Shown here: positions 1 to 10,826 of the stretch, one piece after another
Layout: each line of letters begins with the position of its first letter
Numbering within the stretch: position 1 is the stretch's first letter
Assembly (NCBI GenBank): GCA_035772405.1
Contig: JAYKKM010000427.1
Location: 2,681,501-2,745,500 of the forward strand
Direction of reading: 5' to 3'
DNA from: Chrysogorgia sp. JL179-B06
Lineage: Eukaryota; Cnidaria; Anthozoa; Scleralcyonacea; Chrysogorgiidae
Length of the DNA stretch: 64,000 bases
Position numbers and translations under genes: made by a program
The notes under the pieces: model-generated
Database searches by the model: none
What the model saw: the letters and a program-made list of their open reading frames with translations, nothing else
Told to the model about the DNA's origin: nothing

Positions 1-581
1 GATAGTTGAAGGAAAGAATGGAGTAACTGCTTTCAACCCGTTGCATTGTGCTCCAGCAAGCTCATTGTGAACTCCATATATATGTAGAGCTCACTGCTCT
101 AGTATTACCTAAATCATAACCGCAAGGGTACGAAGCTGTATTACCTCCGCTGCGATTTTGGCTTCAATAAGCCACCACTTATTTTTGCAATTTTGCACAA
201 TATCACGACTGCCTTGGATTTCGAGGCAGCACTTCCCTTGCGATAGTAACTTTTAGTAATAAGCCAGTTCGTAATGTCGACTGCGTATCAAAATGACGCG
301 TTCTGGTTTTAGCCTGATGTTATGGATTGAAATAAGTTTTATCCCGACGCAGAACACGTTATTGTGATGGGCAGTCGACATGACGAACTGGCTTATTATA
401 GTATATTTGGACATGCGTGGTTACCTTGAAACTCCTGTGTTCCATGGAGAAGTGAGCACGCGGCACGATACCCAATCAGATACGGCGTTATATTAAATTT
501 ATGTCACGTGATGTTATCTTATAATTCGGAATTAGTACCCAATCCTCGTGTGGCCGTATCTTGCATATTTATTAATTCAAG
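1..581. other. Upstream region of BCAS2 with one inverted repeat
   Basis: No coding exon is recognised here. An imperfect inverted repeat lies at 258-397, with arms of about 27 bases that both contain the word AATAAGCCAGTTCG or its complement. It looks like a small foldback element. The last 100 or so bases before 582 presumably hold the BCAS2 promoter and 5' UTR; no TATA box stands out. Confidence 0.5.
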
Positions 582-3500
582 ATGGCCGGCGCTCATGAGG
601 TTACTGCTGATGCCTTGCCTTACTATGATCAAGGATACGAAGAGCCAGAAGTGCGAGAAATGGTAGGCAAGCATTTCTTTTATCATTGTAATAATCACTG
701 CTTATTTCCTGCTTAGCTATGCTATAAGTCCTTTTATTGTAGAGTCTGCTTATGTCCTCACGTTTGTCTTTTGTAGGTCAATCAATTGATAGACGAAGAG
801 ACAAGAAGGTACAGAGGGTCCAAGAAATATCTGGAGCATTTACCTCCTGTTGAATACGACAAATTCTTGGTACGTTTTTTTTAGTTTGACTTTGTATTAA
901 AACAAGGAGAACAAAAGATACTCCAAATGGATACATCTCAGCTGAGCTGTTTTTTATTTAACAAATAAAACATAAAGCTCCGTGCATATGTACTCATATA
1001 AAGACACGTTTGACGTCATTTGAACACGAAAGAAGTTGAGTGCCTCGTGCCTTTACACTTCTTTTGTGTTCAAATGACGTCAAACGTGTCTTTATAAGAG
1101 TACATATGCACAGGAGCGGTATGTTTTATTTGTTTTATAAAATAAGAAGGAAAAATACAAGTTAAAAAACACAAACAGAAATCATGACGTCATTCATGAT
1201 CTCTGTCCTCTTATAAAGACACGGAGCTGAGCCAATCAGAGCGTGCGTAGAGGACACCTTATTTTATAATTCAATTTAAATGAGACCAGGTCAGCCTATT
1301 ACCTCAGATTGGTTTGAATTTGTTCATTTCTTGTCTTTAGACGCCTATTTTAAAAAGTGAGTTTGAAAGAATAACAAAACGTCAGCCAATGGACCTGTTA
1401 AGCATGAAAAGGTACAATTTACAGAAATGGTTAAATGGATGAATGGGACCTTAAATAACGGGACCTTTTCCGAAGATGGTATCCAGTTGGCTTTGGTCAA
1501 CCTTTGGAAGACCGCAAAAAGGGTTGGGTAATGTTACATCACGGGCGTAGAGGGAGGGTCAGCACGCCATTTATCCTGGTCAGCGGCAAGCAATCGTCTT
1601 CTGGACGATCTTTTTTGGTATCTGCAAGAGATGCCTATATTATGAAATGCCTCATAGAAGTACTGCATGCTAACCCCAAAACAACTTAAATTTTCATCCA
1701 ACCCCCGTGATACAGGAAAGCTAAGTAAAAATCCTATTACTAATAAAAGGATTGTCCAGAAGACGATTGCTTGCTGCTGACCGGGATAAATGACGTGCTC
1801 ATCCTGCCTCTACGCTGTGATGTAACGTTCTCAACTTCATGTATGCCGATTTTTGTGTCCCGACACAAAATTTTGGTTTGGATTATAGTTGTGTTGGGGA
1901 CAGGATTACATGAAGTACCTGCCGTTGTCAAAAAGGGTCAAGCTCGTACCCAGGGTCTCATCTCCACTCCCTGCACCCGTGGAGGTAAGATCCTTGGTAC
2001 GAGGTTGGAAAAGGGTTAGTTGGTTAGGGTTAGCGTTAGGGTTAGCGTTAGGGTTGCACTGTTGGCTTCTGAAGCCGACACTAAGCCAACAGTTATGTAC
2101 TTGGCACCATCTTTGGAAACGGTGCCACAGAGTGACCCCATCTAACCTCTTCCACAATATACATGTCTTCGTTTATCCCCTCTTGCCACCCACATATCCA
2201 CCTCTCTGTCTATCCATTCTGTAATTCTCACCTTATCCTCCATTCTTTCCCAATCAGATATGAGCTTCCTCTCCCTCCAGCTGCACAGAAAAATGACCTC
2301 AACGCATGGCAAGAATCTGTTGATAACTCAATGGCACAGTTAGAACACCAAGCCACTAGGTATGTTAAAACTACAAACATGTCTTCTCTAACATCTCCAT
2401 TCTCCATGTCATCCAGTACGACTGTCAGGGCCGCCAACAGCCAATATAGGCCCAGAGGAAGGTGGGGTTATGGTCTTTCACGGGCCCTTAAATGTCCTAG
2501 AAGCTTCATTCTATGTGTAGGATTTGCATTCTATGTGTAGGATTAGATGATGGTTATCATTTTGGGCTCCCTTATTTGGCCTGGGGCAATAACATCGGCT
2601 ACCCCGCCTCTTTTCTGGTCAAATAACGCACCTAAAGTAAAGCTAAATTGCATGGTAAAATTCCAAAATTATTACCACTAATCCACGGTACCATCAGAGA
2701 CATTGTCTGGAGGCTTGACATATCAACAGCGCCCACGCCCCATTGAATCATGATGACGGTGGTTTATTACCAGAAGCTTATTTGCATCTTGTTAATAGAT
2801 AACGTCATCATCGGTTCTATGAGGGTATAAATAGGGATCCTAACTTTACAACGATCACCCCTGATGAAGACACTAGATTGGAGTGTCGAAACGTTGGGTC
2901 ATGGACAGTAACTTTTAAGTTACATTCAAAAAACTTTTAAAGCCAGAGTAGCGTCAAACTATGTCTGATTTATCACCTGGTTGCGTTCGGAAATTATTTA
3001 TTCTCCCATGAAGATATTGTTAGGATTGGGGTTTTGTTCGATATGTTTTGTTACCTTCACACGCTTTCTGCTTTACTGCTTGCCGCATAGGATTTGTAAC
3101 CTTGAGTTGCTATCAACATATGGCGGTCAGGCGTGGACGATGTACAATAATGTTATTATGACCATGCTTCAGGAACAACAGAAGAAATTACTGGATATAA
3201 GGTATTACACTATAGTGTGTCCAGACTGCTATACTGTGGGTTTTTTCCTACTATGAATAAGTCAATCTGCTTACCATTTTTGTAGAAAAGAGATTCAACA
3301 AATTAATTGGCAGAGGAAAAATGAGCAAGTAAGTGATTGGATGTGTTTATGATATTTTCCATTAAATTGTTGATTATTGATAGTTATGTTAAGTTTGTTT
3401 GTTGTTCTGTTGTTTAGACGACAGCTGGAAAAAATTTGCGAAACTTAGAGCATAGGTAAGTTATGTTAATCAGTGATGTTGGTGGTAATGATGATGCCCA

Positions 3501-4292
3501 TGATAATTATGGTGATGATGATGGTGATGACAATGATGATGATAATGGTGATGTTGGTGGTGATGATGATGTCCATGATAATTATGGTGGTGGTGATGAT
3601 GGTGGTGGTGGTGGTGATGATGTTGGTGTTGGTGGTGATGATGTCCATGATAATTATGGTGATGATGATGGTGGTGATAATGGTGATGTTGGTGGTGATG
3701 ACAATGGTGATGATGATGTTGGTGGTGATGATGATGTTGGTGGTGATGATGGTGTCCATGATAATTATGGTGGTGGTGGTGATGATGGTGGTGGTGATGA
3801 TGCCCATGATAAGTATGTTGATGAAAGTGGTGATGATGATGGTGATGATGATGGTGGTGTTGATGATGCCCATGATAATTATGGTGATGATAGTGGTGAT
3901 GATGTTGGGGATGATGGTGGTGATGATGTTGGGGATGATGGTGGTGATGATGATGCCCATGATAATTATGGTGATGATGTTGGTGGTGATGTTGGTGGTG
4001 ATGTTGGTGGTGATCGTGATGCCCATGATAATTATGGTGAATGATGTTGGTGATGGTGGTGATGGTGATGATGCCCATGATAATTATGGTGATGATGTTG
4101 GTGATGGTGATGATGCCCATGATGGTGATGACCGTCATCATTGCCCCTGACGATGATAGTAATATACTAATGATGGTAATTGTTATTTTTCACAGTTGGA
4201 TTGGCCTTGTGAGCAAGAACTACGAAATTGAAAGAGCTTGTGCTGAATTGGAAGCAGAAGTGGAAACTTTAAAAAAGCAAGCAGATGCTTGA
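582..4292 (+). CDS. BCAS2: Pre-mRNA-splicing factor SPF27 (BCAS2), 8 exons
   Basis: BCAS2/SPF27 is a core subunit of the PRP19 (NineTeen) complex and acts in the nucleus in spliceosome activation. Exons read from the sequence are 582-662, 777-869, 1341-1411, 2258-2359, 3091-3201, 3286-3328, 3418-3455 and 4196-4292. They join with consistent phase into 211 residues; the human protein is about 225. Recognisable blocks are [13 protein letters not shown] near the start, [45 protein letters not shown] and VSKNYEIER near the end. The C-terminal half is predicted to form coiled coil. The start is the first ATG in frame with the conserved N-terminus. AATAAA at about 4372 is a likely polyadenylation signal. 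Introns hold inverted repeats, a hammerhead-like element copy and a large GAT/GGT satellite between exons 7 and 8. Confidence 0.93.
960..1133. repeat. Palindromic foldback element in BCAS2 intron 2
   Basis: The two halves are near-perfect reverse complements. The arms contain AAAGACACGTTTGACGTCAT and its complement, including a TGACGTCA palindrome on each side. The loop is short. A non-autonomous foldback or MITE-type element is the simplest reading. Confidence 0.7.
1531..1826. repeat. Inverted repeat element in BCAS2 intron 3
   Basis: The left arm starts GTTACATCACGGGCGTAGAG and the right arm ends with its complement. The arms are about 90 bases with scattered differences around a loop of roughly 120 bases. 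There is no protein coding. A MITE-like element is likely. Confidence 0.6.
2023..2054 (+). repeat. Short TTAGGG-like interstitial repeat
   Basis: About 32 bases hold several GTTAGGGTTAGCG-type units, close to the animal telomere unit TTAGGG. The tract is too short and too degenerate to mean more than a microsatellite or an old insertion scar. Confidence 0.5.
2667..3000 (+). mobile_element. Dispersed element copy with TATA box and hammerhead-like core
   Basis: A second copy lies inverted at 5655-6100. The copy has TATAAATA at about 2826 and, about 35 bases downstream, CTGATGA followed by the stem GACAC/GTGTC and then GAAACG (2861-2893). That is the word order of a hammerhead ribozyme core, with one extra A before stem II. 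Hammerhead motifs are known in Penelope-like elements and retrozymes of invertebrates; membership of such a group is inference. No coding sequence is left. Confidence 0.6.
3470..4140 (+). repeat. GAT/GGT satellite in BCAS2 intron 7
   Basis: About 670 bases of GATGGT-rich sequence. A higher-order unit contains CCATGATAATTATGGTGATG and recurs about ten times. All frames stay open on both strands because the repeat lacks stops, giving spurious Asp/Gly-, His- and Met/Val-rich frames. Sequence of the same type recurs at 15045-15300, 50840-51060 and at the window end. Confidence 0.9.
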
Positions 4293-4371
4293 GATGGTTT
4301 GCCATTCTCTACAGTCTCATTTCAATGGAAAAGCGTACACTTTACATGTCATAAATGAAAAGGTCGCTATA

Positions 4372-4377
4372 AATAAA
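4372..4377 (+). terminator. Probable BCAS2 polyadenylation signal
   Basis: AATAAA lies 80 bases after the BCAS2 stop codon and is the first canonical hexamer downstream. Confidence 0.6.
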
Positions 4378-4440
4378 ACTTTTTGTAAATAGTTTTATAA
4401 GGTGTCAAAATATGTGTATGAATTAAACTATTTCTGTAAT

Positions 4441-4513
4441 GGCCTCCGTAGCTCAGTGGTCAGACCACTGCACTAGCATCGCAGGTTGCGCGTTCAATTC
4501 CAGCCAGAAGGCC
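4441..4513 (+). pseudogene. tRNA-Ala(AGC)-like pseudogene or SINE head
   Basis: Seventy-three bases have the tRNA order: acceptor 5' arm GGCCTCC, A box TAGCTCAGTGG, anticodon loop CTAGCAT (AGC), B-box-like GTTCAATTCC and 3' GAAGGCC. The acceptor stem has a C/A mismatch, the anticodon stem a C/A mismatch, and the T stem does not pair properly. This looks like a decayed tRNA-derived sequence rather than a working tRNA. A related 5' half lies on the minus strand at 20832-20883. Confidence 0.55.
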
Positions 4514-4954
4514 TTGCCTTGGTGTATTTTCCGCAATTGGTCCCGGTTTGGTCTAAATGGTCTGTTATGTCCCGTAATTTTCCGCACTGTCTAATTTTCA
4601 ATCTGTCTCTGAGCTTTTAAGATGCTAAAATGAATCAGTTGTCGAAGGTTTTCCTGTAATTTAGAACACAGTAACATTATAGTAACTATGGTCACTCCAA
4701 TATGGCCGCCTCGCGCTAATTCCGACTTCATAGTTCTGTTAAAAATGCGGACAAACAAACCAAATAATTTGTCTCACAAATTATTGCAAAAGAGCTATTT
4801 TCTTTTGTTATGGCCGCAAGAATTATGGGTAAATGCGGACAAACATGGGTACTGACGTCATCTGGACATTAACTCCATAACCACTGAACAAGCAAAGTTT
4901 CGATCAAAGTTTGTCCCGATCGACAGTTGTAGTCAATCTGCTGTACTGTCTGCC

Positions 4955-5270
4955 GTAGCTTGATGGTCTGCATTCTTGACGGTTTTACCGGCTAGCTATC
5001 GACCTTAACCATGAGCTGTTACCACACATGTCTATGAACTGAGAGAGACAGGTTCAAATCCTGGGTCGGACCTCCACTCAGGGTCTTTAATATAATTGAG
5101 GAGAAAGTGCTGCCTTTGCGACAATATCAGCAAATGATAAAACTTTCGGGTCCTCTCGGATAACGACCTTAAATCGTAGGCCCTCGGAACCCCTATCAAT
5201 TGGGCTTCTAGCCTGTTGGGGTATTCCGTTCACCTAAAAGAGTGATCAATCTAATAAACTAAACTGATTC
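4955..5270 (+). mobile_element. tRNA-derived SINE, copy 1
   Basis: The element has a B-box-like GGTTCAAATCC, a shared body (GAGGAGAAAGTGCTGCC, later AGCCTGTTGGGGTATTCCG) and a 3' tail of CTAATAAACTAAACT type. Related copies are at 22610-22745 (5' part) and 53632-53888 (nearly full). The repeated body plus the tail identifies a SINE family; its partner LINE is not known from this window. Confidence 0.65.
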
Positions 5271-5494
5271 TCCTTCGTCTCAAAACACAAGTAAAAATGT
5301 TCCTACACAAGTAAATATCTCGGCTGGAAGACAAGAGTTTCAAAAAATAGGTGTTTTTTTCACTACAATTACAAATAATGTTTATCCATTTTAAATGAAA
5401 GCTCTACAAAATATACATAGAAGTTAGCCATATCAAACTCTTCGACTTCAAACCCTCGGAGTTGATTTCCTTGGTTTTTAACCTATCTCACGTT

Positions 5495-6262
5495 TGGGGA
5501 TTTAACATATCCGTAATATTTGAGTCTTCCTGAGTAAAATCATATATCTTGTCAGCCGAAAATGTCATCTTCATGGAGTTTTTTGCTTTTAAAGTTATCG
5601 GATGTGATGTCACAAGAGGTATTTTTGTGGCAAGTAACAAAAGAAAACTGAACAAATAATTTCTCAACGCAACCAGGTGATAAATCAGACAGTTTGACGC
5701 TACTCTGGCTTTAAAAATTTTTTTGAACGTAACTTTAAAAGTTAGTGTCCATGACCCAGCGTTTCGACGACCCAGCGTTTCGACACTCCAATCTAGTGTC
5801 TTCATCAGGGGTGATCGTTGTAAAGTTAGGATCCCTATTTATACCCTCATGGAACCGATGATGACGTTATCTATTAACAAGATGCAAATAAGCTTCTGGT
5901 AGTAAACCACCGTCATCGCGATTCAACGGGGCGTGGGCGCTATTGATATGCCAAGCCTCCGGACAACGTCTCGGTATATACTTCATCTTGCAAGATCTAG
6001 CGAACCCCTAATCTCTTGTTTAGTGGTATGAGTTCGCTATATCCCTGTAAGATGAAGTACTTAGCAACGTCTCTGATGGTACCGCTTGTTAATGGTAATG
6101 AAAGAAAACTGGTTTGGAACGCCTCTTGTGACATCATATCCGGTAACTTTAACAGCAAAAAAGTCGCATGAAGATGAAATTTTCATGGAGAGACAATATA
6201 TTATGATTTTGCTCAGGAAGACCCAAATATTACGGATATGTAAAATCCCCAAACGTGACATC
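5495..6262. mobile_element. Palindromic MITE split by nested insertions
   Basis: The left arm (5495-5655) and right arm (6090-6262) are complementary halves of a palindromic element whose ends read CACGTTTGGGGATT and AATCCCCAAACGTG. An uninterrupted relative sits at 33753-34037. Here the centre is occupied by the reverse-oriented hammerhead-like element (5655-6100), which itself holds a small palindrome at 5976-6060. That gives three nested layers. Confidence 0.7.
5655..6100 (-). mobile_element. Second copy of hammerhead-like element, inverted
   Basis: It is the reverse complement of the 2667-3000 element, including the CTGATGA / GACAC stem / GAAAC order at about 5775-5808. GACCCAGCGTTTCGA is directly duplicated at 5754-5783. 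The copy is interrupted at 5976-6060 by a palindrome with arms TACTTCATCTTGCAAGAT-like and complement. Confidence 0.6.
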
Positions 6263-6341
6263 GGCACTTCATTGAGTTCTAGACCCAACTTTTCAGATTT
6301 CTATTCAGCCACCTTCCATGGCAAGACACGGCGGAGAGATG

Positions 6342-7682
6342 TCACAAAAAAACTCCCATTTTATCACAAAGTATGGCGTGGATGTTCCTCATCAGTTTTT
6401 TTGCCACTTCGTTGAAAGTCGGATCATAAGTGTGTGGGGCGTCGCTTTTGTACGCCTTCCTGTGGCGAAAATGTCGGAGTAGTCCAACGCGCGTTGGTAC
6501 TCGGAGATAATTCAGATTTGGATCATGAAACTCGTTGATACGATAAACAGCAATGCTATTCACGAATCTTGGTTTCACAAAAACCTTACATCTCTTCCCG
6601 TAGCGCGAAACTAACTTCGCTTTCTTGTTATACTTCAAGCACCTCGGTACCTCCAAGATATGTCCGTCCGAACACTGCGATATATTTCCTCCGAATGCGC
6701 TAATCTTGAAATTTCTCCGGGGGACGTATGTCCGATGGCGGAACATGAACGCACCATAACCCGGGGTATCTATGTGCGACATCATCTCGTTCCAGCTAAG
6801 TGATTTCCCTGGAACAATTAGCTCATCGAGGTCGGTAATGGCTAGGTAGTTCACACGAAACATGTTTCGATATAAACAATCATTATTAGCTAGTATTTGT
6901 CCGTTGTAAAACCACTCCATTGGAGCACCCTCGCTTGTCCATGTATCAATAACCTCGCCGTGGCCTAGTTTCTCGTAGGTCTTTAACCCCGCTATGGTCT
7001 TCTCGGCTACGTCTTGTATATACACGGTGAACCACTCCGAACCCAGAATCCGATTGCTTTCAATTGCGTTCACAATTTCTTCCAACCCTTTCCCCTTAAA
7101 AACAGGACTGCCAACGCAGAGTCCAAAACGTTTGCGAACCTTTGGTCGATCTGAGGTGACTGGGATGAGAGTTTGATTGCCCCACGAAACCACGCATTCT
7201 TTGTCGTCAAAAACCCGAACAAACACTGGAGTGATCATCTTATGTAGCGGACAGATATACCTGTACGGGTGGAAAGAAGTGGAATTAATGTTTTGATCAC
7301 TAGAGAAGTGTTTCCGAGTGATTGGCAGACAAGAATTCGACTCGCTGTCTTCGTAAAATGACTGACAGAATAAAGGTTGCTGGAGAGACCCTCTGTGAGC
7401 ACCCATCAAGACCAACGATGGTAGCAGTGGATCATTGCGGTCGTCAAAATAAGCAGCGAAGAATGACGTGTTGACGTTGGTGGCTGACCAGTAGTTGGTG
7501 GTTAGTGTGAAGGGTAGGTTGTTGCCGTTGGGTTGTTGTGGCTCTTCCTTGTAACCGATTATCATTTTCCAATCAAGCATGGGTTGTAGACGAGAGTATG
7601 TGACGAAGATGACCACAAACGAGGTATAAATGACCGTGAAGACGAGTAAGCCTTTAAACAGCTGATTAATAAACGCTGTCAT
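6342..7682 (-). CDS. Family 92 glycosyltransferase (DUF23), intronless
   Basis: A single uninterrupted frame of 446 residues. Residues about 8-32 form one hydrophobic stretch (GLLVFTVIYTSFVVIFVTY) after a short cytoplasmic tail, as expected for a type II Golgi membrane protein. The rest is lumenal. The region from about residue 185 to 440 fits the Glyco_transf_92 family, with WFTVYIQDV, GAPMEWFYNGQ, the acidic DLDELIVPG metal-site-like motif, YGAFMFRHRTY and, near the end, VGLLRHFRHRK. Family members transfer sugars to glycans (for example worm GALT-1, a galactosyltransferase). Donor and acceptor cannot be told here. Lack of introns beside intron-rich genes suggests a retrocopy or an ancient intronless family. 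Confidence 0.85.
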   Translation of the reverse strand: MTAFINQLFKGLLVFTVIYTSFVVIFVTYSRLQPMLDWKMIIGYKEEPQQPNGNNLPFTLTTNYWSATNVNTSFFAAYFDDRNDPLLPSLVLMGAHRGSLQQPLFCQSFYEDSESNSCLPITRKHFSSDQNINSTSFHPYRYICPLHKMITPVFVRVFDDKECVVSWGNQTLIPVTSDRPKVRKRFGLCVGSPVFKGKGLEEIVNAIESNRILGSEWFTVYIQDVAEKTIAGLKTYEKLGHGEVIDTWTSEGAPMEWFYNGQILANNDCLYRNMFRVNYLAITDLDELIVPGKSLSWNEMMSHIDTPGYGAFMFRHRTYVPRRNFKISAFGGNISQCSDGHILEVPRCLKYNKKAKLVSRYGKRCKVFVKPRFVNSIAVYRINEFHDPNLNYLRVPTRVGLLRHFRHRKAYKSDAPHTYDPTFNEVAKKLMRNIHAILCDKMGVFL

Positions 7683-8055
7683 CTTTAAGAGGTCCGCTTG
7701 GCATCAGTGGAAGATCTGAGCAAGTATATGAGAATATATTCCTAGCTACTTGTAATGAACTAATGTTTGAGACGTGTCGATGTATAATCTTCTGTACAAA
7801 GAGAAAGAAAAGTTCTTTGTTTTTAAGTGATCGGAAACCCGTTGTGTTATTCAGAACACAAGGCGGAGGTTATGGTTGACTTCCGACACGAAGTCCTAAC
7901 GACCTAGAGACCCAACGATTTTAGTAAAATCTAGTACCAGGGTGAAAAGATAGCTTGCGTTCATAAGGAAATGATCGAGCTAGGGTAACCCTATAGGACT
8001 AGGGTGAAGTATACTCGCGCCGTCGAGCGTGTACGCGGGAAATTCGAGTGTAAAC

Positions 8056-8163
8056 ATGGCGGAAAGAAAGAAAATTATTGCTGTATTATCGATTTTAATC
8101 TCTCTAGTCTATTATCTGTCGTCTACTATGGTATTCTTCTTTGTTATTCGATCATGTCTATAA
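8056..8163 (+). CDS. Possible small membrane ORF or first exon, unrecognised
   Basis: The ATG at 8056 is in a fair context and opens 35 codons beginning MAERKKIIAVL. They have one strongly hydrophobic segment and end in a basic RSCL. It lies 374 bases from the divergent GT92 start, so the gap could be a shared promoter. It may be a truncated first exon or chance; no family is recognised. Confidence 0.2.
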   Translation: MAERKKIIAVLSILISLVYYLSSTMVFFFVIRSCL

Positions 8164-8387
8164 CTGTTAAACAACTAACACTCCTTCGTGCAGCTCTACA
8201 TTCCAACTCTGCCCTTCTTTTTCTTGCTTCCAGTTACTCCATTTGATGCAGATGTTTTTCTTTTTCGACCAACACTTTCTTTGGACGCCATGATTGACAT
8301 GACAAAATATAATTTTCCTTTTTTGAAAAGAAAACAGCCTTTTGGTGTTCTTTTAAACGCGTACGAAACTGATGTTTATTATTATTT

Positions 8388-8850
8388 ATGCATAAAATAA
8401 AACACAACACACTTCCAAATTGCATGACCAGCATGTTTAGTGTTAACAACAATTCAATATATAGTCTACGCAGTAATAACACCGACTACGCCTTACAAAA
8501 ACCCAATACAAATTTTATGAAGAAAAGTATTGCTTATTCTGGTGCTAGTCTGTGGAATAATCTACCAAAAGATACTAAAAGAAATAAATGCTCACTAAAG
8601 CAGTTCAAGGCTATTCTCTCGGGCAACTAAGTCTAAGTATTCGGTTAATGGTTTTGTAGTTTTAAATAGATTTTAGTTAAGATTATGTATATTTGTTTAT
8701 TTTTTGTCTGTTGTATATTATTTATATATTGTATATCCTGTAATTTTTAATTAATGTATTATTGGTATAAACGGCCCCTTGGAAACCAGATGCCTACGCG
8801 CTCTGAAGGGCTACCGTTTTTAAATAAGTTTAAATACAAAATACAAAATA
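8388..8850 (+). mobile_element. LINE 3' end with reverse transcriptase C-terminal remnant
   Basis: The frame ending at 8630 encodes about 80 residues. SIAYSGASLWNNLPKD followed by SLKQFKAILS is the usual last part of CR1/L2-type LINE ORF2 proteins. Downstream is a 3' UTR ending in repeated AAATACAAAATAC near 8850. The 5' part is missing, as for a truncated insertion. Confidence 0.65.
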
Positions 8851-9617
8851 CAAAATGTTTAGTCTGACCGATGTACTCCTGAGTCACAGTCATTGCACGG
8901 AATGGAATAAATAGCGTCTTTCCTCTGTTCCTTCGCAATACGAAGTCGGCCATTTTTCGAAGCACGAAATTCCCTTGGTGAACTGCGTTCGTAAATATCT
9001 TGTCAATCCTTGATATAAATTATTCATTTTGTCTTTTAATTGTAAGAAGACATACCTTAGAAAGTAATTATTTCTGCATTTTTTACAAAACTCGACATTT
9101 TCTTGACTTTCGTTTCGAATTATGTCAGCCTTGACTGACGCCGGAAGCGTGGAAGACCAAGTGACGACTGACGAGGTCAAACAAAACAGGTTCTGAGTGA
9201 ACGTATTTGGATTATGGATGAATAAGAAAGCGTCTATAGGGTTTTTTTTGAGAAGACTCGGCGAATTTCCGTGGTATTTACCATGTCAAGTTGGCAACGA
9301 AGCACTTCAAAACACTTCGTTATCGTACGGAAAGATAAACACAAACGCGCAATTTCACCACAAAAACTTGTTTACAAATACGAGTTTTATTAAAAAATAA
9401 ACATTTACAATGCTGACAATAAATTAACGAAAAGGTAACAAATACAGCTGCTTGGTTTTTTTGATACATTCAGCAGCGGTAGTTTGAAATCAGTTTGAAA
9501 TCCATTGAAGTGGCAAGTATAAGTACTTTTCCATTTTTCGTGATTTTCCACTGCTTTTCATAGCCTCCTTTTCAGACCTTTGGTCGTTGCATTTCCTGAT
9601 ATATGGCCTTGAATCTC

Positions 9618-10077
9618 CTACCCAGGGCATTTTACCTCCACGGCGGAAGGTCGGCAAAAATGGCCCTGGATCGGCTGGTCCATTCTATAATGCGATTGGC
9701 TTGTCATAAAATTCAATTAATTCAACCGAGTATAATTTATTAATCTAAATCTGAATGCTTTACAGCAAATTAGAAGTGATAGCTTTCACTAAATTGGATA
9801 TATGCTTCTTCATGCCTTTTGTAAGACATAACCATGGATGTATGGTGGATTATTAAGCTTGTTGGCTGCTTTTATGCCAACAAATGCTGACATGAACAAC
9901 TCTGAAGAGCATTGAATATTTCTCAATTATTCAGGTCAACAAGTAGACAAAGGCAATGGAACAAAGACCACAAAAATTATCATATCTAAACACCCAGAAA
10001 TTCTGGGTGTCATGTGACCAGCCGATCCCAGGGCCATTTTCGCCGACCTTCACCGTGGAGGCAAAATACCCTGGGAA
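9618..10077. repeat. Long inverted repeat with about 60-base arms
   Basis: The left arm (9618-9683) reads from CCCAGGGCATTTTACC to GGATCGGCTGGTC. The right arm (10014-10077) is its complement with a few changes. The 330-base interior shows no coding. A TIR-type non-autonomous DNA element is likely. Confidence 0.65.
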
Positions 10078-10155
10078 CGAGGTTGGTCCAACCCTGTTAT
10101 TACTTTTAAATAAAAGACCTTTAAGTATAATGTTTAGAAATGTTAATAGTTTTAC

Positions 10156-10290
10156 GGTATCTGCTCTTGTACTCGAGAAATAACGTTTTCATTCTCGTAT
10201 TTTATGCTTCTGGACGGCGCCATTTTATAGTCTTTGCTTTTCCTTACAATGAAAACGTTATTTCTCGAGAACAAGAGCAGATAACATTTA
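10156..10290. repeat. Short foldback with arms around AATAACGTTTTCATT
   Basis: The arms ATCTGCTCTTGTACTCGAGA and complement flank a loop of about 60 bases. No coding is seen. Confidence 0.6.
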
Positions 10291-10344
10291 TAAACATAAC
10301 ACTTGAAAATCTTTTAAATATTTATTTTTCTACTACAGTTTCCA

Positions 10345-10826
10345 TTAAAAGTGCCCTTAACCTCAAAAATTTTTATTGTCTTATTTGGAAGAATTTTAAA
10401 ATGATAAAGTAACTTCTTTTGAAGATTTTCACTTCTTCGCTTTCTTTGTGAGATATATCAGTTTGTTTAATATGCAAATGTCCGTAATTTACGTCACACA
10501 TGCATAATGAGTTATCAGAGAATGTTATATATCTTTGCGTTCATGAAATAAAAACACTAAAGTGTGAATAACACGTGTGCATGTTTCTCCCACAACACCA
10601 AACCTCTCGATTTTAAAGGATTTCGTTCGAGAATTAAGAGATACACACATTTCTCCAATAACTCATTTGCATGTGTGACGTAAATTCCAGACATTTGCAT
10701 ATCAAACAAACTGATATATCTCCAAAAGAAAGCAAAGAAACGAAAATCTTCAAAAGAAGTTACTTTATCATTTTAAAAGTTCTTCCAAACAAGAAAATAA
10801 AAATTTTGAGGTTATGGGCACTTTAA
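10345..10826. mobile_element. TTAA-flanked palindromic MITE, AGTGCCC family
   Basis: Both ends are TTAA plus AGTGCCC (left copy with one extra A), and the two halves are reverse complements throughout, with TTGAGATAT-like and ATATATCTTTGCG words. The closest relative is at 33028-33498. TTAA at both ends is the duplication expected of piggyBac-type transposases; the link to piggyBac is inference because no transposase is present. Confidence 0.7.

Noticed and set aside
3463..4150. Long open frames on both strands (Asp/Gly-rich, His-rich, Met/Val-rich)
   Set aside because: They coincide exactly with a GAT/GGT satellite lacking stop codons in all frames, inside a BCAS2 intron.
4441..4513. Functional tRNA-Ala gene
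   Set aside because: There are mismatches in the acceptor, anticodon and T stems, and a truncated relative exists elsewhere.
8890..9180. Minus-strand frame of 96 residues
   Set aside because: No family resemblance, and no splice or promoter context that makes it convincing.
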